From NCBI GenBank assembly GCA_963837365.1, contig CAWIMW010000012.1:62001-126000 (forward strand): a stretch of DNA of 64,000 bases. The letters are read 5' to 3'. This document shows, piece after piece, positions 1 to 7,632 of this stretch. The translations under genes were made by a program, and so were the position numbers. How positions within the stretch are numbered: position 1 is the first letter of the stretch; each line of letters opens with the position of its first letter. The notes below the pieces were generated by a model. It ran no database searches and was not told the DNA's origin. It worked only from the letters and a program-made list of their open reading frames with translations. This DNA comes from CAWBXL01 sp963837365 (GTDB taxonomy: Bacteria; Acidobacteriota; Terriglobia; Terriglobales; Acidobacteriaceae).

Positions 1-118
1 CTATGATGTACAACCCGACCCACCAGAGGATGGCGACCGCCAGGCAATCCTGGGACTGAGCAACGATCCAATTCTTCAGCGCTCCACCACTTAAGCGCAG
101 GTGTTCAGCCATATCCAT
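1..118 (-). CDS. N-terminus of an unidentified membrane protein (cut by window edge)
   Basis: An open frame on the minus strand begins at ATG 118 (or the in-frame ATG 112) and runs off the left edge without a stop. It reads about 39 residues beginning MDMAEHLRLSGGALKNWIV and ends in a hydrophobic stretch (LAVAILWWVGLYII) that looks like the first membrane segment. It is divergent from the sigma-factor gene at 226, and the roughly 100-base gap would hold both promoters. The fragment is too short to name a family; a permease is possible. No strong ribosome site is visible. Confidence 0.45.
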   Translation of the reverse strand, partial: MDMAEHLRLSGGALKNWIVAQSQDCLAVAILWWVGLYII

Positions 119-225
119 GATCGTTCTGATGCCCTTGGCCGGGAAAATGCCGGCTCCAGGCAAATTGTACCGGGCGGTAAACCTCGACGCATCAAACTCG
201 TCTGTAGAGGTGGCAGCGGGAACTC

Positions 226-810
226 GTGGACACTGCACTGGCCACAACTTTGAACGCGTCTATCGAACGAACCCAAGAGGCAGCCTCACCCGGGTCGTTC
301 GAAGCCGTTGTTCGCCAGTATCAAAAGCGGGTGCATCGTTTCGTTCTACTGATGGTCAAGGACGACGATGTCGCTGACACCATCACCCAGGAGTGCTTCC
401 TGCGGGCGTACCGGAGCATGGCCAGTTTTCGCGGTGAGTGCCGGATGGATACATGGCTGTTGCGCATTGCGGTCAACCTGGTCAGGGACCACGTCAAAAA
501 CCGTCGAGTTTCGTTCTGGCGGAGATTGGTTGGCTTTGGCAACGACGACGGTCCGGAATTCCAGGTTCACAGTCCTGATCCTTCTCCCGAGCGTGCACTG
601 CTGGCCCGCGCCGAGGTGAAAGCAGTGTGGGCCGGTGTGGGCCTTTTGCCCAGACAGCAGCGGGAGGTTTTCCTGCTGCGGTTCGTCGAAGAAATGTCAT
701 TGCTAGAGATCTCGGAAGTCCTTGGACTTCAAGTCGGCAGTGTCAAAGCACATCTATTTCGAGCCTTAGGAAACATTCGCAAACACTTGAAGGAAAAGCA
801 ATGGAGATAA
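226..810 (+). CDS. ECF-type RNA polymerase sigma factor
   Basis: This 194-residue protein has the two-domain layout of ECF sigma-70 factors. Region 2 spans about residues 25-95 and includes YRSMASFRGECRMDTWLLRI, the -10 recognition/melting part. Region 4 spans about 135-190 and includes LPRQQREVFLLRFVEEMSL and a helix-turn-helix, EISEVLGLQVGSVKAHLFRA, for -35 binding. Family knowledge: such factors direct RNA polymerase to stress promoters and are held by a partner anti-sigma. The start is GTG at 226. The stop overlaps the ATG (801) of the anti-sigma gene, so the two are translationally coupled. The inducing signal cannot be read from the sequence; the LTXXQ gene downstream suggests envelope stress. 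Confidence 0.93.
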   Translation: MDTALATTLNASIERTQEAASPGSFEAVVRQYQKRVHRFVLLMVKDDDVADTITQECFLRAYRSMASFRGECRMDTWLLRIAVNLVRDHVKNRRVSFWRRLVGFGNDDGPEFQVHSPDPSPERALLARAEVKAVWAGVGLLPRQQREVFLLRFVEEMSLLEISEVLGLQVGSVKAHLFRALGNIRKHLKEKQWR

Positions 811-1304
811 CACCACATCTGAGCGATGCCGAACTGGTAGAATTCGTTTCCGACCCGACACGGGGGTTGGGTACGCACTTGGAGTTTTGCGATTCCTGCC
901 TCACCGAAATTGCACGGTTACGTAAGACCGTTACGGACCTGAAGAAAGCTGCCGACAAGCCACAAGAGTTTTGGGACCATCAATGCACGGCGGTTCGGAC
1001 GCAGATCGCGGCTGCCCCCTCATTCGGTACGCCCGCTTTTCAACGCCTGGCGTGGGTACCGGCACTGGTGGTGATTTTGCTCGCAGGCTTGCTCCTCAGC
1101 GGAGGTATTCCTCCCGCAGCACCGGTCGAAACCAGGGTAGTCGAAGATCCTGACCATGCGTTGCTCGTCGCAGTCGAACAAGTCATGCAGAGCAACGGCC
1201 CGGAGGCGCTCGAACCGGCAACTTATTTTGTTCAGGAAATCAGGTTAGAAACCCGCCAGAATTCAAGGTCCACTTCCCAGAAGGAGATTACACATGAAAA
1301 TTAA
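801..1304 (+). CDS. Anti-sigma factor with zinc-binding ZAS motif and one membrane helix
   Basis: The best start is ATG 801, inside the end of the sigma gene, giving 167 residues. The N-terminal cytoplasmic part carries HLEFCDSC (H26, C30, C33), the H-x3-C-x2-C zinc motif of ZAS anti-sigma domains. Residues about 85-103 are a single transmembrane helix (WVPALVVILLAGLLLSGG), followed by a short periplasmic tail. By family knowledge it should sequester the adjacent ECF sigma factor at the membrane and release it on a signal. Its 3' end overlaps the start of the next gene by 11 bases. The coupling, zinc motif and helix together make the assignment firm, although overall identity to named families was not tested. 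Confidence 0.88.
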   Translation: MEITPHLSDAELVEFVSDPTRGLGTHLEFCDSCLTEIARLRKTVTDLKKAADKPQEFWDHQCTAVRTQIAAAPSFGTPAFQRLAWVPALVVILLAGLLLSGGIPPAAPVETRVVEDPDHALLVAVEQVMQSNGPEALEPATYFVQEIRLETRQNSRSTSQKEITHEN

Positions 1305-1860
1305 GATCGCGCTACTCATCGTTGTTTTTTCCATACCTCTCTGCGCCCAAAACACAGCGCCCGCGCCGCCTATGATGGCTGGGCCTGGGAAGCGGGTGTT
1401 CGTCTACCACAACGAGCTTGGCAAGTGGTGGCAGAACGCCGATATCGTAAAGAAGCTTCAACTGACCGACGCTCAGGTCTCCCAGCTCGATCAAATTTTC
1501 GTGGACCACCGCCTGCGCCTAATTGACTACGGCGCTGACATGGAAAAGCAGGACCTCAAGCTACAGACCTTGTTGGATGCTGATGTGCCGAATGAAGCCC
1601 AAATCAACAGCCAGGTGGACCAGTTATTGGACGCGCGCGGCAAGCTGGAACGCGAGTTTACATCGATGAACCTTGATCTCCGCAAGGTGCTTTCTCTTCC
1701 CCAATGGAGGCAGCTAAAGTCGATCCGCGGAGACGCCGGCGGGTTCGGAGATAAAATCTTCTTCCGCAAGGCGCTTCCACCACCGCCGCCCGGAGCTCCG
1801 GGCATGATGGCGCTGCCTTCTGAGGATGCCGCTCCCCTGCCTGAACCCCAGCCTTTCTAA
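1294..1860 (+). CDS. LTXXQ/Spy-CpxP-like periplasmic protein
   Basis: The 188-residue product starts with a signal peptide (MKIKIALLIVVFSIPLCAQ) and holds a long helical region with LQLTDAQVSQLDQIF, the LTxxQ signature of Spy/CpxP-type envelope-stress chaperones. A second helical repeat ends near LSLPQWRQLKSI. The C-terminus is Pro-rich (LPPPPPGAPG). A ribosome site AAGGAG precedes ATG 1294. The gene is third in the sigma/anti-sigma operon and ends before a clear terminator. Inference: it senses or buffers misfolded protein or metal stress in the periplasm and may be a target or co-regulator of the sigma factor. Confidence 0.82.
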   Translation: MKIKIALLIVVFSIPLCAQNTAPAPPMMAGPGKRVFVYHNELGKWWQNADIVKKLQLTDAQVSQLDQIFVDHRLRLIDYGADMEKQDLKLQTLLDADVPNEAQINSQVDQLLDARGKLEREFTSMNLDLRKVLSLPQWRQLKSIRGDAGGFGDKIFFRKALPPPPPGAPGMMALPSEDAAPLPEPQPF

Positions 1861-1877
1861 GAACGAGACCTCCCACG

Positions 1878-1911
1878 CCGCCTGCATCGCCTCCGATGCG
1901 GGCGGTTTTTT
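1878..1911 (+). terminator. Rho-independent terminator after the sigma operon
   Basis: A 12-base-pair GC-rich stem (arms 1878-1889 and 1894-1905, one wobble pair, 4-base loop) is followed by six T residues (1906-1911). It sits 17 bases after the LTXXQ stop and 42 bases before purQ, so it separates the two transcription units. Confidence 0.9.
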
Positions 1912-1953
1912 GTCCGTGCTAAACTCAATTTAGATTCCCGTAAGGACACTAAA

Positions 1954-2649
1954 ATGAAATTTGGCGTCATCATCTTCCCCGGATCAAACTGCGACCATGA
2001 CGCATATTGGACCGTTCAGCAGGTTGCCAAACAACCGGTCACATTCCTGTGGCACGACTCGGCAGATCTGCAAAATTGCGATGCCATAATTGTGCCCGGC
2101 GGGTTCGCTTATGGTGACTACCTCCGTACGGGGGCCATCGCCAAGTTTTCTCCTGTCATGGAATCCGTGCGCAAGTTCGCCGCCGGAGGTGGGCTGGTGC
2201 TCGGCATTTGCAATGGATTTCAAATCCTCTGCGAGTCCGGACTGCTGCCGGGCGCTCTCATACGAAACACCGGACTGAAGTACGTGTGCAAGCCAGTCCA
2301 TGTGAGAGTGGAAAGTGTGGACACAGCGTTTACCAACGCCTGTAAGCCAGGGGAAATACTGACCATTCCCATCGGCCACATGGAAGGCAATTACTTCTGC
2401 GACGACGCCACACTGGCAGAGCTTAAGCGCGATCAGCGCATCGTGTTTCGTTACTCCTCTCCCAAAGGAGAAATCACCGCCGAAGCCAACCCAAACGGCT
2501 CGCTGGAAAACATCGCCGGCATCTGTAGCCCTGGGCGCAACGTACTTGGCATGATGCCTCATCCTGAGCGGGCCAGTGAGCCGGAGCTAGGCTGGGTTGA
2601 CGGATTCAAGGTTTTTGAATCTATTGTTGGTGCAATGGCGACCAGGTAG
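1954..2649 (+). CDS. purQ: Phosphoribosylformylglycinamidine synthase, glutaminase subunit
   Basis: PurQ supplies ammonia from glutamine to PurL in the fourth step of IMP synthesis. The 231-residue length is normal for the stand-alone small subunit. Visible features are the N-terminal FPGSNCDHD, the VPGGFAYGDYLRTGAIA oxyanion region, the nucleophile elbow LGICNGFQ with Cys86, and the catalytic HPER (His203, Glu205) near the C-terminus, which completes the class I glutamine amidotransferase triad. No purS or purL lies next to it here. It is preceded by a terminator and followed by a 140-base gap, so it is probably monocistronic. Confidence 0.97.
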   Translation: MKFGVIIFPGSNCDHDAYWTVQQVAKQPVTFLWHDSADLQNCDAIIVPGGFAYGDYLRTGAIAKFSPVMESVRKFAAGGGLVLGICNGFQILCESGLLPGALIRNTGLKYVCKPVHVRVESVDTAFTNACKPGEILTIPIGHMEGNYFCDDATLAELKRDQRIVFRYSSPKGEITAEANPNGSLENIAGICSPGRNVLGMMPHPERASEPELGWVDGFKVFESIVGAMATR

Positions 2650-2713
2650 GTTTTTCTGCCCAGCTACTGCCGTGCGGAAGCTAATTAGTCACCTCTCCGT
2701 TAGTTATTAAATT

Positions 2714-2729
2714 GTTATCTTGAGATAAC
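2714..2729. promoter_or_regulatory. Palindrome upstream of the oxygenase locus
   Basis: GTTATCT-TG-AGATAAC is a 7-base inverted repeat with a 2-base centre, 64 bases before the small gene at 2793. Its AT-rich character and position suit an operator or promoter element. No regulator is adjacent, so its function is inference. Confidence 0.3.
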
Positions 2730-2792
2730 CCCATTCGTGTATTCGGACTGCTGGCGCCAATTTTGTATCCCCCAACGGGAGGTGCCACTTCA

Positions 2793-3077
2793 ATGAATAC
2801 CAACGAGAGGCTTGATGTTCTCTCCGACGTTCTGCTGGAAGATGAGCGGATCGTCAGCCTAGACGAGCGCGAGTTTCTGGCCGATCTCCTTCGTCACTCC
2901 GAAAACGACCCTAACAAATCCAATCCAGAAATCACCCAAGCAATTGCACGAATTGCCGGTGAAATTGTCATGCAGCGGGCCGGTACATTGGTGGGAGATT
3001 GTATTCGGCGCAGGTTTACCACCAAGAAACTCACTTCACAGGATCAGTTGGGACCAGAAAGAATACCGTCTTCCTAA
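2793..3077 (+). CDS. Small leader-like protein upstream of 2OG-Fe(II) oxygenases
   Basis: From ATG 2793, preceded by GGGAGG, a 94-residue protein is read. Its N-terminal 70 residues are acidic and predicted helical (LSDVLLEDERIVSLDEREFL, then ITQAIARIAGEIVMQRAGTL); the tail is basic and polar (CIRRRFTTKKLTSQDQ). I do not recognise a named family. The composition, with a short helical front and a different tail, is reminiscent of RiPP leader peptides. The next frame (shifted +1) continues straight from its stop into a Pro-rich repeat and an oxygenase domain. The gene may therefore be the N-terminal part of one longer protein if a base is extra near 3070. Confidence 0.55.
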   Translation: MNTNERLDVLSDVLLEDERIVSLDEREFLADLLRHSENDPNKSNPEITQAIARIAGEIVMQRAGTLVGDCIRRRFTTKKLTSQDQLGPERIPSS

Positions 3078-3102
3078 AAATCCGGGATCAGCAACCTCCG
3101 GT

Positions 3103-3252
3103 GGTCCAAGACCGCCAACTCCCACTCCACCAGCACCTGGGCCGGCACCTGGAATGCCTGTGGCCTTCGATTCGAAAAGCCGCATGGTCAGTCTTCCGGG
3201 TCCGCGACCGCCGATCCCAACCCCTCCGTCCCCTGGTCCTGGCCCGGGCATG
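3103..3252 (+). repeat. Duplicated Pro-rich coding motif
   Basis: Two in-frame copies of GPRPPxPTPPxPGPxPGM are separated by a linker (PVAFDSKSRMVSLP). The copies differ at several codons, so they are an old or selected duplication and not a recent DNA copy. Lying directly before a prolyl-hydroxylase-like domain, they could be its own substrate or a flexible linker. Confidence 0.6.
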
Positions 3253-3912
3253 TACTACGCACCCTGCCCGAAAGGCGTTCTGAACCCGGACATGGTTGGA
3301 AACGAGCTTTCGCCTCCAAAGTGCGTTGTCCTGGAAGAGTTTCTCTCGCCGGCTGAACTCAACGATCTGCTGTCTTATACTCTGGCTCACCAAGAGCACT
3401 TTGTAGTGAGTGAGGTCATTTCGCCCGGAGTGAACAGGGGCAGCGCGGCGGATTTTGAATATCGCCGTTCCCACGTGCTGATGGATCTAGGCGTACATCA
3501 GGAAAGACTGATGAATCGTATACATTCAACTCTGCCATGGGTCCTGCCCAGGCTGGACATTGAACCATTTCCTGTTTCCCGGATCGACGCACAAATCACT
3601 TCCAGCCAGGACGGAGACTTTTTCCGTTGGCACAGTGACAACGGTCAGGATGAGGTCGCCGCACGGCAAGTCACCTTCGTGTATTTCTTTCATCGCGAGC
3701 CCAAGGCATTTGAAGGGGGAGAATTGCATATTCAAGGCTCCTCTTGCAACAGCGCCACCCATCAACCGACTAACTATCACACGATCGTCCCTGAACAGAA
3801 CCAGCTTGTCCTGTTCGATAGTTCCCTGACCCATGAAATTGCGCCGGTGAAATGTCTATCGGGTAAGTTTGCGGACAGCCGTTTCACGGTAAATGGATGG
3901 TTGAGTCGTTAA
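3154..3912 (+). CDS. 2OG-Fe(II) oxygenase with Pro-rich N-terminus (prolyl-4-hydroxylase-like)
   Basis: The C-terminal 190 residues form a 2-oxoglutarate/Fe(II) dioxygenase domain. FRWHSDNG gives the H-x-D iron ligands, SLTHEIAPV the distal His, and SRFTVNGWL the Arg that holds 2OG. The region before it is Pro-rich with a duplicated motif (GPRPPTPTPPAPGPAPGM at about 3103-3156 and GPRPPIPTPPSPGPGPGM at about 3202-3252). The start is unresolved. The frame is open back to ATG 2944, overlapping the previous gene, but no good ribosome site exists there. ATG 3154 is the first ATG after the previous stop and retains only the second motif. Fusion with the upstream gene through a one-base shift is a real alternative. 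Likely a peptidyl hydroxylase; substrate unknown. Confidence 0.75.
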   Translation: MPVAFDSKSRMVSLPGPRPPIPTPPSPGPGPGMYYAPCPKGVLNPDMVGNELSPPKCVVLEEFLSPAELNDLLSYTLAHQEHFVVSEVISPGVNRGSAADFEYRRSHVLMDLGVHQERLMNRIHSTLPWVLPRLDIEPFPVSRIDAQITSSQDGDFFRWHSDNGQDEVAARQVTFVYFFHREPKAFEGGELHIQGSSCNSATHQPTNYHTIVPEQNQLVLFDSSLTHEIAPVKCLSGKFADSRFTVNGWLSR

Positions 3913-3944
3913 TACCAGCTGTGGTTGGGCAAAGAGAACCGAAC

Positions 3945-4904
3945 ATGAATCACTCTTCAGCTTTTTCATGTAGCTTGGATGGTCAGCCAGATCACCTCAC
4001 TCCAGAGCGCCAAATACACAATTACTGGAATGAGGAACTGGCAGGCCACCCGCTTTTTCTTAATCGGAGTTGCCAACTCACACGTGCGGGCGAATTGCCT
4101 CGTGGGCTTTCGCTTGATCCGCGGCTCACTGAAGGCTTCGCTCCTATGGAAGATATGGCATGGATCCGCAATTCAGCGACTAGAGCTTGGGAGCCATTTT
4201 GGCTCGAACCGGACACGCAAACCGCACTGGCGAACATGCATGATGAACAACCAGTTGCATCATTGCCTAAGCATTACGAACGCTCGCTGGCAATGGCAGG
4301 TGTGCTCACGAATCAACATGGCCAGACCCTTCAGCGCCGGAATCCGGCGGCCAAGATTGCCCGCTGCGCCGATCAATTCCAGCAACAGGGGTATGCGGCC
4401 ATCGCGGGCCTGGTGCATCCCTTCCACATTTCCGCCTTGCGCCGTTACTACCGCAATCTGGTGCGGACAGGTAAGTTGCCCTTCGGCGACAGCCAAAGTT
4501 CGCGTCGCTATCACGCCCACAACGAAAGCGTCGCACGCTTCTTCCACGTTCAATTGACCGGAGCCATGAGCAAAATCGTAGGTGAAACGGTAAAACCCTC
4601 GTATGTTTATTTCGCGGCTTATCAGGGCGGCGCATTTTTGGAAAAGCACACAGACCGGATCCAGTGTGAGTTCAGCGTAACTTTATGCCTGGATTACTCT
4701 CCGGAACCTCAGGCGGCGACTCCCTGGCCACTTCAGTTACACACCTCCAAAGGCACAACCATGGTTTATCAATCCATCGGAGATGGATTGGTGTATCGCG
4801 GGTGCGAGGTGCCCCATTCTCGAGCTGTTCTTCCTTATGGGCACTCTTCATCCTCGATTTTTTTTCATTACGTGCGGGAGAATTTTTGTGGAACGTTGGA
4901 TTAA
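3945..4904 (+). CDS. Second putative 2OG-Fe(II) oxygenase-like protein
   Basis: From ATG 3945 (AAAGAG eight bases upstream; 33 bases after the preceding oxygenase) the product is 319 residues. The N-terminal half is unrecognised. The C-terminal half resembles a double-stranded beta-helix dioxygenase: EKHTDRIQCEFSVTLCLDY holds the candidate H-x-D iron pair, and RGCEVPHSRAVLPYGHSSSS the distal His. The Arg that normally anchors 2-oxoglutarate downstream of that His is not evident, so the co-substrate pocket may differ. The spacing suggests an operon with the leader-like gene and the first oxygenase. Function is unknown; a partner modifying enzyme is an inference. Confidence 0.6.
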   Translation: MNHSSAFSCSLDGQPDHLTPERQIHNYWNEELAGHPLFLNRSCQLTRAGELPRGLSLDPRLTEGFAPMEDMAWIRNSATRAWEPFWLEPDTQTALANMHDEQPVASLPKHYERSLAMAGVLTNQHGQTLQRRNPAAKIARCADQFQQQGYAAIAGLVHPFHISALRRYYRNLVRTGKLPFGDSQSSRRYHAHNESVARFFHVQLTGAMSKIVGETVKPSYVYFAAYQGGAFLEKHTDRIQCEFSVTLCLDYSPEPQAATPWPLQLHTSKGTTMVYQSIGDGLVYRGCEVPHSRAVLPYGHSSSSIFFHYVRENFCGTLD

Positions 4905-4940
4905 AGAATTCAATACCGCAGTCTGGAGGTCGGGCAACAA

Positions 4941-7520
4941 CTATCGCAAACCGGTCACTACCCACATTACCGACAGAGTGTGATAGTAACTGTACGCGCA
5001 CCCAGTTGCCGTGGAGTTACACACCACGGGGCCAATTGACACTACGCCACCCCGATCAGCAGGCCTTACCTCACGCACTGTCGTAATTTTTCCCGTGGCT
5101 ATCTCCAAACTGGAAATAGTGATCGGAGTTTCTGCCGGTTTATAGACATAGAGGTTCTTACTGTCTGCTGACCATCCCATAACAGCAAAAGTGGGCGCAG
5201 TCACCGGAAGCGCGGCTGACGGTCCGCCATCCAGCCTAAATAATGTGAGCTTGCGCTGGCGATCCGGTTGAAGCGGTCCAGCACCGGCGAGATACTTTCC
5301 ATCCGGAGATGGAAAAATGGCAATTTCGGTCTCTGGAGTAACCGGCTTTGGAGGTTGCGTTCCGGAGATGGTTACCAGGTAGGACCGAACCGCATGCCCT
5401 GCCTCAGCTCCATCCAGAACAATGTGTTCTCCGTCCGGCAGGAATCTTGCTGCCCCGCTTTCTACGTAGTTCAAGTTAGGCAAAGAAACTTCGCGTGGTT
5501 GTCCCGGCCCGGTAGGCAGCAAGGTAAGGTGTGGAGGTGGGCCGGGTATTACCGCTATTGCCCACTTGCCATCTGCCGACAGCCCGCCGGCGGTTCCCTC
5601 TCCTAGTTGGATCGGAGGGTCGCCATTTATCTTGCGGATCGCGACGGCATAATTTGCGCCTACCGGTTCACTGCCTTCTTCAAACAAAACCCTTTGCCCA
5701 TCCCGGGAAACATCTTTTGCAATGCTCCAGTCATACCAGGAGAGGTCTTGCAGCTGACGGGTCCTGGTATCGGACCATTCCATCGCCAGCCGCTCGGTCT
5801 CCGCCGTGATCAACACTCGCCCGTCACTGGAAATGTCTTGCAATGTCATTCCTCCCAGAGTGCCCCACACTCTGCGGAGTTTCCCGGAGAGACTCACGGC
5901 CCACAATTCCCGATTGCTATCACTTCTTAGGGCTGCCGTGAACCATATTTCATCGCCATTTGGGGACCATGCTACTCCCGCCACCGACTCCCATTTGGAG
6001 GACAACGTCGTCTTTTTTCCGGAAAGGTCAACAACACAGACCGTCCCGCTGTCATCGAAGGCCAACGGGTGGTCCAGGAACGCAATGCGGTCGCCTTTGG
6101 GCGAAAAACGTATGTGGCTGATCGTGCCACTCGTCTGGTAGAGAACATCCCCAATGGGAAATTCTAAACTTGTGTGTCCGGGCCGGTGATGAACTACAGC
6201 CAAACGACCATCTGGACTCCAATCGGCCCAGCGCACATCTTCCAGGATTTCCCGCGGTGTGCCGCCAGCCAAGGGCTCCTGCGCTAATACTCCATCCATC
6301 ACATCCAGTTTTACACCATGGTTCCAACGCAATGACACCGCCAACTCGTTTTCGCGTGAGACTCCCATCAGGTACTGCGATTTCATTCCCAAGGGCTGGG
6401 CTTGGGGCAAATCTCCAACCGTGGAGTAAATCTCCATGGGCTGGCCGTTCCATGCAGCCGAGTAGAGGATGCTGCGGCCGTCTGGACGGAAACGAGCCGA
6501 ATAGATCGTACCGCGCTCAAATGTAATGCGTTTGGACTCTGCAATCGCATGACGACTCAAAACAATTTGCAAGATCATCCCAACTATTAGGAGCGCCACA
6601 ACAGCAACTGCCCAAGGAACATGTCTGCGGATTTTTGCCCAACTTGTCCTGGCAACAAGAATCTGCCTACTACTCGTAGTTCCAGAAACCGTACCCAACG
6701 CGAATGCCAGATCACGTGCGGTTTGGAACCGATTCTCTGGGTCCTTTTCCAGGCAACGTTGCACAACCTGTTCAAAAACGACGGGGATGTTTTCCCGGGT
6801 CGCAGTCAGTTCCTTGGGATCAGCGTTTAATACCGCCATCATGGTGTCTACTTCGGTCTCACCACGGAAAGCGCGTACCCCGGACAACATCTCGTACAAA
6901 ATGGCACCCAGGCTGAAAATATCGCTACGGTGGTCTACCGGCTTCCCGCGAAGCTGCTCAGGGGACATGTAACCGACCGTGCCCAATACCGTGCCCACCT
7001 TGGTCTGGGTGGTCATGGAGACCAGATCGGAATTGTCTTCAGCTTCTTGGGCGGTAAGCTTGGCGATTCCAAAATCGAGAATTTTTACTTGGCCGTCACG
7101 AGTGATAAAAAGGTTCTCAGGTTTGAGATCTCGATGAATAATACGTTTTTCGTGCGCGGCGACCAGTCCATTGGCGATCTGACGCCCGTAATCAGTGCAC
7201 GCTCGCACCGAAAGTGGACCGGCAATCAGTTTTTGCCTTAGTGTTTCCCCCTCCAACATCTCGGAAACAATGTACTGCGAGCCTTCGTGGATCCCAATGT
7301 CGTAAATGGCGACAATGTTGGGGTGAGTTAACGCTGCGGCGGCGCGTGCTTCCTGCTCAAAGCGCCGCAATCGGTCTGGATCACTGGCAGACGCAGGCCG
7401 GAGAATCTTGATCGCAACGTCGCGATCCAGGCGACTATCGCGCGCGCGATACACATCCCCCATGCCCCCGGAGCCAATTTTTTGGAGGATTCGGTAGTGA
7501 CCTAGGACTTGCTCAATCAT
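4941..7520 (-). CDS. Ser/Thr protein kinase with C-terminal PD40 beta-propeller
   Basis: The start is ATG 7520 (MIEQVLGHYRILQKIG), giving 859 residues; longer frames run into the divergent permease gene. The kinase domain covers about residues 8-275, with P-loop IGSGGMGDVY, Lys38, HRDLKPEN (129-136), DFG (149-151) and GTVGYMSPEQL, all intact, so it should be active. One transmembrane helix (about 301-321) places the kinase in the cytoplasm. Residues 330-859 have repeated WSPDG/FSPKGD-type blades typical of PD40/TolB propellers, which would lie outside the membrane. This is a PknB-type architecture common in Acidobacteriota. The extracytoplasmic ligand and phosphorylation targets are unknown. 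Confidence 0.92.
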   Translation of the reverse strand: MIEQVLGHYRILQKIGSGGMGDVYRARDSRLDRDVAIKILRPASASDPDRLRRFEQEARAAAALTHPNIVAIYDIGIHEGSQYIVSEMLEGETLRQKLIAGPLSVRACTDYGRQIANGLVAAHEKRIIHRDLKPENLFITRDGQVKILDFGIAKLTAQEAEDNSDLVSMTTQTKVGTVLGTVGYMSPEQLRGKPVDHRSDIFSLGAILYEMLSGVRAFRGETEVDTMMAVLNADPKELTATRENIPVVFEQVVQRCLEKDPENRFQTARDLAFALGTVSGTTSSRQILVARTSWAKIRRHVPWAVAVVALLIVGMILQIVLSRHAIAESKRITFERGTIYSARFRPDGRSILYSAAWNGQPMEIYSTVGDLPQAQPLGMKSQYLMGVSRENELAVSLRWNHGVKLDVMDGVLAQEPLAGGTPREILEDVRWADWSPDGRLAVVHHRPGHTSLEFPIGDVLYQTSGTISHIRFSPKGDRIAFLDHPLAFDDSGTVCVVDLSGKKTTLSSKWESVAGVAWSPNGDEIWFTAALRSDSNRELWAVSLSGKLRRVWGTLGGMTLQDISSDGRVLITAETERLAMEWSDTRTRQLQDLSWYDWSIAKDVSRDGQRVLFEEGSEPVGANYAVAIRKINGDPPIQLGEGTAGGLSADGKWAIAVIPGPPPHLTLLPTGPGQPREVSLPNLNYVESGAARFLPDGEHIVLDGAEAGHAVRSYLVTISGTQPPKPVTPETEIAIFPSPDGKYLAGAGPLQPDRQRKLTLFRLDGGPSAALPVTAPTFAVMGWSADSKNLYVYKPAETPITISSLEIATGKITTVREVRPADRGGVVSIGPVVCNSTATGCAYSYYHTLSVMWVVTGLR

Positions 7521-7632
7521 CACGCACGAAGATACAAGTTGCGACGGAATGGTAGATGTGCCGTCGCCCCAAGTCAATGGCGCAAATAGGCGACTTGGCC
7601 TCCGCGCTTCACAACATGTATCCTGCTTCTCC

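Noticed and set aside
1984..2562. Long antisense frame over purQ
   Set aside because: It mirrors purQ codons, has no recognisable protein and no ribosome site; purQ motifs are intact on the plus strand.
2944..3077. ATG 2944 as the true start of the first oxygenase
   Set aside because: It would overlap the small upstream gene by 134 bases, its residues look like an out-of-frame translation and there is no ribosome site.
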